Source of the DNA: Flavobacteriales bacterium
Lineage (GTDB): Bacteria; Bacteroidota; Bacteroidia; Flavobacteriales_G; Salibacteraceae
DNA: 39,495 nucleotides
Assembly: GCA_020435995.1 (NCBI GenBank)
Contig: JAGQYO010000032.1
Location: forward strand, 1-39,495
Direction: 5' to 3'
The notes beneath the pieces are model-generated. The model was not told the DNA's origin, made no database searches, and saw only the letters and a program-made list of their open reading frames with translations. Shown here in pieces: positions 33,316-39,495 of the stretch. Both the position numbers and the translations under genes were made by a program. How positions within the stretch are numbered: the first letter of the stretch is position 1; the number at the start of each line of letters is the position of its first letter.

Positions 33316-36102
33316 TTACTCCAATTTTAAAATATTGAAATACACTGATCTGTCTGAACTTGCAAGCTTAATGAGATAATAACCAGTAGGTAATCCGGCT
33401 AATGAAAATTCAAATAACTCAGTCTCATTCAATTTGACTATAGATTGTTTTTCAAAAACCAAGGAAGAATTTGAATTGTAAATAAACAAATCGAATTCCT
33501 TCGTGTGTCCTCCAGAAATTCGCAAGTTTATTATGTCTTCTACTGGATTAGGAAAAAGGCGGTAATGATCATTTTCAACTTCAACTAACGAGGGCACCCC
33601 CACCTCAAATAAGGTATAAATTGGTGAGCTTTCCTCACATCCATTTATATCCACTGTGGTTACTTGGTAATCGCCTGGTGTAGTGGTGGCGAATCTGCTG
33701 GCATATTCCCCAACTACTACTTTACCATTAAAAGTCCAGATGTAGTAGGCCAAGCCTCGGGTAGTGTGCAAAAATCCTGAAGCATTTTTTATGACGGGAT
33801 ACACGGGAGAATAGCGGCTTATGTTAACAGAGTCGGAAAACTCGTTGCAGCTGTTTGAAGAATACAACCAATAGGTTCCTGGTGGGCCAATTATAGCAAA
33901 GCTATCGGTTAACCCCGTACTCCATGTATAGTTAGGAGGACTGGGTATTGGCACTGCCTTAATTGTATCAAAAGGACAAAGTGTGCCATCTGGCCCGAGG
34001 CTAAACCAAATCTTGGAATCTACTTGTACCCGAATGGTATCCGAATCTACCCCACATATATTGCTCACTTGTGCCCAGTAGGTGTCGGTTATAAAAGGCT
34101 GGATAATATCTAGCGAATCACCTGTACTCCATACATAACTTCCGCCCGGTGTATTAGCGGATAAAACAAAACCCGTAGTGTCACACACAGCGGTATCGCG
34201 CCCAAGTGCCAGATGAGGAACATCGTACACCTCAACTATAACCGAATCTTGATAAACGCCACAAAAATTAGAGCTTCGTGCCCAATAGGTTCCTGCTGCG
34301 GATATGCTTCTAACTGGAGAGGTGGAGCCGTTATCCCAATAATAAATAGAGCCTGTGTCGCTAATATCCCAAGTAATGCTGTTTCCCTTACAAATAGCAG
34401 TGTCTGAGCCTAAATTCAGTCCCTCATTGTACAGTTTTAGCACTTTTACTTGACTCGAATCCGATCCACATTTATTGGTTGCCTTTAAGCTAAATGTACC
34501 GGCTCGGCCAACTTCGCGGTATTTATATCTGCTCGAATCATCCCAAATACAAATCGGCTCCCAAGTGGATGTTATTTTGGGAAAAAGAGTGTCCTTCCAG
34601 CACATCGAAGTATCGGCTCCAAATATTACTTGAGGCGGCAGTCCTATCAATATAGAATCTACTAAAGTGTCTTTCAACAAAGCGCCTTGCGAGTTGTGCC
34701 TAAAAATGATGGCTTGAATCCCATACTTACCAGCCGAATTGTAAATATGGTATGTTTTAATAAGTGTACTCGTGTTTCGCAAGCCGCTTGAAGGGTCACC
34801 GAAGTTAAACTTTACAGAATCAATTCCTGTGCTTTGACTTATCGAAATGGCCACCGTATCACCCACGCAGCCATCTTTAGCTTTTATTCCAAGCTCTTCA
34901 AATAAATGTGACGAAAACGTCGGTAGTCCTAATCTTATGCTTGACCCAGCAATTGCACGAAGTGCCACCTCTGTAAATTGTGAGCTGAGTCCACCTTTAT
35001 TCGGAAATTCTACCGCACTTAAGTAGTTTTTGTTGATCCTGGTGTAGTAAATCTTTCCATTGGGTGCTAATTGAATTTGGCCATTTTCGTAATCACTCGA
35101 TTTGGGGTGCAACATAACTCCCGATGCGCTTATCAAATCAGCGGAATCAAGTTGTAAATTAAACTGTATCAAGCCATAGGAAGTAACATACAAGTATTTG
35201 TTATTTGGAGAAAACTCAATCCCATAAGGTAAAAAATCGGAACCTTGTGGTGGGTAAGTGATGGACCTTTGGTTCGAGAATTTCCCCCCGCCCTTGTCGA
35301 AATCAAACAACAACACTTGCCTTCCAACACCTAAAGCAATGGCCAACATAGTTCCATCGGGTGAGAACTTCATACATCCATAGTGCGGAAAATTGACCAT
35401 TCCCTTGGGTTTGTCGATAAGAATTTTAGCTTTTGAATTCTCCACAAACCCTGCCCCTACAGTCGTGAGCATCAACTCCCAAGTGGGCGTAAAAACTGAT
35501 GCGACCCAATAGGAGCTTCCGCCCGCCTTTACGGTTGACGCAACTTTATCACCTACATCCTCGTGCAACTTCCTATTTTTTCGAGCAAATGGATTTGGAT
35601 AATCCGGTTTCCTAATTGGATAAAACGCGGTGTCGATATCGCCCAAACCACCATTAAGACTCATATCTACCTCCGACACATGGAAACCAACAGACTCGGG
35701 AAATGGAATAGTAAAAATATAATACCGCTGTGTATCTTGTGGATGTGGAACTATACTAGCCGAATGAGAAGACGATGTATGACCTAATAAGCCATATCCG
35801 TTTGGCATTCTGTTGTGGTTTTTATCCCATACTGAAATTCCATCTGTATAAAAAAGTAATTGGCCCGTTTTCGGATGAGAAATAGAAGCGGAACCTTCGA
35901 ACTGATTCATAGTTCCTTTTGTTGAAATAATCGGGTTAGGGGAATTAAAATCGATAGCAACCTTGTCGCCAAAATACCACCAATTGTCTTCGTTTTGGGC
36001 TTTAGAATTTAAACTAAAAAATAACAAAGTAGCCAACATCAACGGCGAAATGCCATAACTCAACAATGTTGAGTGGAATGATTTGCTGAATAACTTACTC
36101 AT
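33316..36102 (-). CDS. T9SS type A surface protein with beta-propeller and Ig-like repeats
   Basis: A 928-residue exported protein. The signal peptide (TLLSYGISPLMLATLLFFSL, then NSKAQ) precedes a WWYFG-type N-terminal beta-propeller to about residue 400 (NWWYFGDKVAIDF, LLFYTDGISVWDKNHNRMPNG, MKFSPDGTMLAIAL, LQLDSADLISASG). A PKD-like domain (KFNFGDPSSG) follows, then four Ig-like modules with LGxDTxxC-type starts (FGADTSMCW, NLGSDTAICKG, ALGRDTAVCD, SLGPDGTLCP). The last 75 residues (YRLFPNPVEDIINLRIS to FNILKLE) are a T9SS type A domain. The ATG at 36102 matches the start length of the paralogue next to it; the longer frame starts at ATG 36168, overlapping the previous gene's stop in ATGA, and is a real alternative. 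It is paired with the following type B paralogue. Confidence 0.88.
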   Translation of the reverse strand: MSKLFSKSFHSTLLSYGISPLMLATLLFFSLNSKAQNEDNWWYFGDKVAIDFNSPNPIISTKGTMNQFEGSASISHPKTGQLLFYTDGISVWDKNHNRMPNGYGLLGHTSSSHSASIVPHPQDTQRYYIFTIPFPESVGFHVSEVDMSLNGGLGDIDTAFYPIRKPDYPNPFARKNRKLHEDVGDKVASTVKAGGSSYWVASVFTPTWELMLTTVGAGFVENSKAKILIDKPKGMVNFPHYGCMKFSPDGTMLAIALGVGRQVLLFDFDKGGGKFSNQRSITYPPQGSDFLPYGIEFSPNNKYLYVTSYGLIQFNLQLDSADLISASGVMLHPKSSDYENGQIQLAPNGKIYYTRINKNYLSAVEFPNKGGLSSQFTEVALRAIAGSSIRLGLPTFSSHLFEELGIKAKDGCVGDTVAISISQSTGIDSVKFNFGDPSSGLRNTSTLIKTYHIYNSAGKYGIQAIIFRHNSQGALLKDTLVDSILIGLPPQVIFGADTSMCWKDTLFPKITSTWEPICIWDDSSRYKYREVGRAGTFSLKATNKCGSDSSQVKVLKLYNEGLNLGSDTAICKGNSITWDISDTGSIYYWDNGSTSPVRSISAAGTYWARSSNFCGVYQDSVIVEVYDVPHLALGRDTAVCDTTGFVLSANTPGGSYVWSTGDSLDIIQPFITDTYWAQVSNICGVDSDTIRVQVDSKIWFSLGPDGTLCPFDTIKAVPIPSPPNYTWSTGLTDSFAIIGPPGTYWLYSSNSCNEFSDSVNISRYSPVYPVIKNASGFLHTTRGLAYYIWTFNGKVVVGEYASRFATTTPGDYQVTTVDINGCEESSPIYTLFEVGVPSLVEVENDHYRLFPNPVEDIINLRISGGHTKEFDLFIYNSNSSLVFEKQSIVKLNETELFEFSLAGLPTGYYLIKLASSDRSVYFNILKLE

Positions 36103-36164
36103 TGTTTTACTAGGCGCTAAGAACACCTTTAAATAGCGAACATCACTCAATCTTTTGTGCAAAC

Positions 36165-39101
36165 TCATCTTATAAGTTGTACCTCGCCGACTATCACTTT
36201 TTGCGCGGGACTATTGGTTTCTACATATTCAATTTTGTACAAATACGTCCCTATAGGTGATGCTTCACCTGTGTTGAACCGGTTTCCGTTCCATCCTTCG
36301 GAAATGTCGGTAGATTCATATAAAACCTCATTCCACTGGTTGAGTATCATCATTTTAAAATCCCTAACACCTTCCTTGTTTACCAAAAACACATCATTCA
36401 ACAAGTCATTATTTGGTGAAAATGCACTGGGAATATAAAAGGGTTTGTCGCATAAAACCACTTCAAAATCTTCTTTAGAAGCACATCCGTTTTCATTGGT
36501 CAACACGAACGAATAAGTTCCTTGATCAATAAACTCTTTGCGTAAATTGGTGTCACCATCGTTCCACAAGATTTTCCAAGGGTAAATTGAAAAATCCATC
36601 ACCACTGGCTCTTCACAAGCTTCGTATTCAAAAAGTAGATCTATTTTGCTTGGCTCGGCCAACTTTACAAAAACGGTATCGCGAATTTCCCCACAATCAT
36701 TTTTGGCATAAACCCAATACTTCCCTTCTTTCTTCGCGTGATATTGATTTACCTTTTCCCTACCCTGCCAAAAAACTGTGGTATATTCTAACATTTGGCT
36801 AGTTAAATCAGGCGTTATGATCAATTTTTTGCCCTCACAAAACCACATGTTTTCATCTAAGTCAAAATCCGGTTTAGTTTGTTCATAAACCTGAAATGAC
36901 TCCTCTCCTGTGCCACACACATTGGTAATGGTTAAGGTATATTCACCACCTTGAGTGATGTGCAGCTCATCATCTGTTGACCCCGTGCTCCAAAGAAATT
37001 GCGTAGAATACGGGATATCTATTTTTTGATGAATAGTGTCTCCTGTACACAATAATGTATCCTTTATGGGGTAAAATGGAAGCTCATCAAAATAAGCAAA
37101 TATGGAGTCAATGTCTTCGCCACACTCATTGGTTGCTTTCACATAATAAAGTCCAGATCTCCAAATTTGAAGGTGGGCTGTAGTATCACCTGTATTCCAC
37201 TTAAATGATGTGGCATGGGACGAATTGCCCAAAACGGCAGTGTCACCCTTGCAAAGCAAAGTATCCTTTTTAAAATAATTAATTGGAAACTGTAGGGTAG
37301 TGATATTAATTGTATCGACGGCGGTGTTACAAGCATTTTGAACAGTTACCCAATATTTACCACTCTGAGTTATTCGGATAGTTCTTGTTGTATCGCCAGT
37401 GTTCCATGTATAAATAGCTTGGGCAGGCTTGGCTGCAACCAAGAAGGTATCACTTACACAAACGGTAGTGTCTGGACCCAATGCGTTTTTAATTGTATCC
37501 GCCATAAACACATAAATACTATCTCTAGTGGCGCCGCATTTATTAGAAACATCCACATAATATAAACCTGAATTAAAAACAAACCTAGTTCTTGAAGTTC
37601 CGCCATCATGCCAGCGAAAATCATCGCCTTGAAATCCAGCATTCAAAAAAAAGTAAGGTTGGCGGCACAAAGAGGTGTCGTTACCCAAATTTACGCGCGG
37701 CAAGTCTTGAATTTTAATGCTGTCAACCAGTGTGTCAATAAATACTTGGCCATTGATTCGCGCAAATACCAAGGCCTTAATTTTATACATGCCCGGTGTT
37801 TTATAAAAATGCGAATCCAACATATTGGTTGAATAATTTTTGGTACCCGAAGCAGGATCTCCGTAGTCAAACCACACCGAGTCGTAATAAATATGGTTGT
37901 GTAGTGCTATTTTGGCATATTGGTTTACGCAGGTATTCTCAAATTCAAATTTATTCTTGTAAATCAATGAATTAACAACATTCGGTAGCCCAGCGCGCGC
38001 ATCCATTCCACTTGGTAAGGTGTGCGCCACATTATCGAAATTGCAACCAGCACCAGGCACATTCGGGTTTCTTATGGCACTGATAAATGGTTTGAACAAG
38101 GGAGCAATATAAATCCGTTGGTCTTTTCCTAACTGCAAGGCCGTATAGACAAAAAGGGTATCTGCGTGAACCAAATGAGAAGATCCATTAAACCTAGACC
38201 CCGTATAACTCTGATAAATTGATCTTAATGCGCTCACATACAACAGCTTTCCATCTGGCGAAAACTCTAGACCATAGGGAATGAGCATGGATTTAACCTT
38301 TGCATTTTTCACCCTTCCCGTTTTATTGTCAAAGTCCATTAGCACAACCTTATTCGCACCGGTAAGGCAGTAAGCCAACTGATCCCCTTGCACACTGATT
38401 TTCATGATACCAATATCGACGCCGTTGACGGCCGTGGTTGACGAATTTATAGGGCCCGCTCTCGATATAACTGGTGGCGATATTCCTTTGGCATCCACTA
38501 AATAGGAGTAATACTCGTTACTCCGGTATCCTTGCACTACAAGCCAAAACGCATTTTTATTGGCATGTCTTGTTGCTACCAAACGTTCGGCGGTAGGTTG
38601 CCTTATAAGTTTCTCTCGGTAAAATGGAAGCACATCTCCTTTTCCACCATTAAGTCTTAAATCAACAATCGAATAACGTAGCCCATTAATCCCTTTATTT
38701 AAAAATCCATCATCGATCGTAAAAACATAATATCGGTATTTATCATTTGGGATAGGTATAATTAAAGCCGCTTGAGATGCACTGGGATGTCCACTTAACC
38801 CAATCCCATTGGGCATTGGACCATGATCTCTAGAAAATATGGTGGCACCATCTGTATATAGTTGCAATTCTCCCGTAAGCGGATGTGAAATGGAAGCCAC
38901 TCCTTCCATCATGTTCATGCCACTTACTACGCTATCGGATACCAGCGTGTCTTTGTCGAAATGCATGTTAGCTCCTCTTCCAAAATACCACCAATCATAT
39001 TCTTTTTGAGCAGCTAGGTTGAGCGACAAAAACAAAACAAAGAGACTCATCCAAGTAAAGGAAGAAAACAAGAATTTGTATGGTATTTTATTTTGGTACA
39101 A
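36165..39101 (-). CDS. T9SS type B surface protein, paralogue of the neighbouring type A protein
   Basis: A 978-residue exported protein. The architecture follows the neighbour: WWYFG propeller to about residue 380 (MHFDKDTLVSDS, LQLYTDGATIFSRDHGPMPNG, MKISVQGDQLAYCL, LEFSPDGKLLYVSAL), a PKD-like domain (DYGDPASGTKNYSTN), then Ig-like repeats (NLGNDTSLC, ALGPDTTVC, FKKDTLLC, PIKDTLLC). The C-terminus is different: IPSAFSPNNDLLNDVF, NQWNEVLYES, GWNGNRF and YLYKIEYV form the type B gliding-motility domain. It starts at TTG 39101, with no ATG suitable for the signal peptide (ATG at residue 18 would leave too short an n-region). A TACCTTTG element lies 24 nt upstream. The stop overlaps the ATG at 36168 of the next frame. 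Confidence 0.88.
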   Translation of the reverse strand: MYQNKIPYKFLFSSFTWMSLFVLFLSLNLAAQKEYDWWYFGRGANMHFDKDTLVSDSVVSGMNMMEGVASISHPLTGELQLYTDGATIFSRDHGPMPNGIGLSGHPSASQAALIIPIPNDKYRYYVFTIDDGFLNKGINGLRYSIVDLRLNGGKGDVLPFYREKLIRQPTAERLVATRHANKNAFWLVVQGYRSNEYYSYLVDAKGISPPVISRAGPINSSTTAVNGVDIGIMKISVQGDQLAYCLTGANKVVLMDFDNKTGRVKNAKVKSMLIPYGLEFSPDGKLLYVSALRSIYQSYTGSRFNGSSHLVHADTLFVYTALQLGKDQRIYIAPLFKPFISAIRNPNVPGAGCNFDNVAHTLPSGMDARAGLPNVVNSLIYKNKFEFENTCVNQYAKIALHNHIYYDSVWFDYGDPASGTKNYSTNMLDSHFYKTPGMYKIKALVFARINGQVFIDTLVDSIKIQDLPRVNLGNDTSLCRQPYFFLNAGFQGDDFRWHDGGTSRTRFVFNSGLYYVDVSNKCGATRDSIYVFMADTIKNALGPDTTVCVSDTFLVAAKPAQAIYTWNTGDTTRTIRITQSGKYWVTVQNACNTAVDTINITTLQFPINYFKKDTLLCKGDTAVLGNSSHATSFKWNTGDTTAHLQIWRSGLYYVKATNECGEDIDSIFAYFDELPFYPIKDTLLCTGDTIHQKIDIPYSTQFLWSTGSTDDELHITQGGEYTLTITNVCGTGEESFQVYEQTKPDFDLDENMWFCEGKKLIITPDLTSQMLEYTTVFWQGREKVNQYHAKKEGKYWVYAKNDCGEIRDTVFVKLAEPSKIDLLFEYEACEEPVVMDFSIYPWKILWNDGDTNLRKEFIDQGTYSFVLTNENGCASKEDFEVVLCDKPFYIPSAFSPNNDLLNDVFLVNKEGVRDFKMMILNQWNEVLYESTDISEGWNGNRFNTGEASPIGTYLYKIEYVETNSPAQKVIVGEVQLIR

Positions 39102-39112
39102 CGAGTTAATTA

Positions 39113-39124
39113 ATAATGCATTAT
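39113..39124. repeat. Palindrome ATAATGCATTAT
   Basis: A perfect 12-bp palindrome lying between the candidate -7 element (39125-39132) and the TTG start at 39101, that is, over the expected transcription start of the type B gene on the minus strand. It may be a regulator site or chance. Confidence 0.25.
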
Positions 39125-39132
39125 CAAAGGTA
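39125..39132 (-). promoter_or_regulatory. Candidate -7 element (TACCTTTG) for the type B paralogue
   Basis: Read on the minus strand, TACCTTTG matches TAnnTTTG exactly and lies 24 nt upstream of the TTG start, giving a leader of about 18 nt. A TTG lies 24 nt upstream of it, a little beyond the usual spacing to the -33 box. Confidence 0.45.
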
Positions 39133-39228
39133 GGTAATATTATTTTTCACACGCTACAAGAATTTTAGCACATAACAAGTACTAAGAGTTTCTGATATCT
39201 GCTTGGTTTTCATGCCTAAATCCAAGGG

Positions 39229-39495
39229 TTACTTAACTATGTGAACTTCACCTAGCTCTTGTTGGAGCTGCTTGTTAGCATTTTCTCTATAGGTTACTTT
39301 ATAGAGGTATGTTCCCACCGGGCATTTTGATTCCGTGTTATGCAACAGTCCATTCCACTCATCGGTTATGGTGTATGTTTCAAACACGACTTCGTTCCAG
39401 CGGTTGAATACTTGTAGGTGAAAATCATAGATGTTCTCTTTGTAAACTCGCCATGTTTCGTTCTTTCCATCTCGGTTGGGGGTAAAGGCATTGGG
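39229..39495 (-). CDS. C-terminal end of a third T9SS type B protein (5' end outside window)
   Basis: The frame is open from the right edge to TAA at 39229-39231 and encodes 88 residues: PNAFTPNRDGKNETWRVYKE, then FHLQVFNRWNEVVFET, DEWNGLL, CPVGTYLYKVTYRE and GEVHIVK. These are the blocks of the type B gliding-motility-associated C-terminal domain. The rest of the protein lies upstream, beyond the window edge. It is one more large surface protein gene on the same strand as the two paralogues at 33316-39101, separated from them by 127 nt that include their candidate promoter. Confidence 0.85.
   Translation of the reverse strand, partial: PNAFTPNRDGKNETWRVYKENIYDFHLQVFNRWNEVVFETYTITDEWNGLLHNTESKCPVGTYLYKVTYRENANKQLQQELGEVHIVK

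Noticed and set aside
1-39495. CRISPR array, tRNA or rRNA genes, insertion sequences
   Set aside because: No regularly spaced direct repeats, cloverleaf-like sequence, rRNA-like stretch or transposase motif was seen by eye; the intergenic gaps are all under 170 nt.

Overview
The window is an AT-rich stretch of a Bacteroidota chromosome, probably a free-living, gliding-type Flavobacteriia or Cytophagia relative. Three things point there: several proteins end in type IX secretion (T9SS) sorting domains of type A or type B (the gliding-motility C-terminal domain), a PorP/SprF-family protein is present, and candidate TAnnTTTG promoter boxes occur without clear Shine-Dalgarno sequences. Housekeeping genes (recA, a RluE-like pseudouridine synthase, a SMUG2-type uracil-DNA glycosylase) mark it as chromosomal. 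I see no tRNA, rRNA, CRISPR array, transposase or phage module. No gene-free stretch exceeds 300 bases.

Layout. 1-2006 (+): the end of an RluE-like gene followed by a GT-C-type membrane glycosyltransferase. 2022-2693 (-): SMUG2-like glycosylase. 2808-8717 (+): a six-gene run of CotH-kinase/lamin-tail protein, lamin-tail protein, two-repeat lipoprotein, VTC-type polyphosphate polymerase, DUF4956 membrane protein and an outer-membrane barrel that starts at a non-canonical codon. 8720-15256 (-): a facing operon of cytosolic PAS histidine kinase, secreted M14 carboxypeptidase and a second CotH protein. 15425-16903 (+): a lipoprotein, a HEAT-like protein and a small basic protein. 16951-22585 (-): SulP transporter, TPR lipoprotein, recA, small holin-like membrane protein and DUF819 transporter. 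22709-31339 (+): a 1596-residue T9SS type B surface protein, PorP/SprF protein, OmpA/PD40/TPR protein and alpha/beta hydrolase. 31336-33196 (-): a dihydrolipoamide-dehydrogenase-like flavoprotein without the redox cysteine pair, then a small membrane protein. 33316-39495 (-): two adjacent paralogous propeller/Ig-like surface proteins with different T9SS signals, and the C-terminal end of a third type B protein.

The best candidate for an unusual system is 2808-15256. CotH-fold kinases, a VTC polymerase, DUF4956, a lipoprotein, an outer-membrane barrel, a secreted peptidase and a sensor kinase sit in two facing transcription units. I infer a cell-envelope phosphotransfer or polyphosphate-linked surface-modification pathway, with both CotH proteins exported by T9SS. 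Co-occurrence of VTC, DUF4956 and CotH genes is something I recall from other bacterial genomes. The lipoprotein, lamin-tail and T9SS additions look specific to this lineage. Nothing in the sequence alone proves the function.
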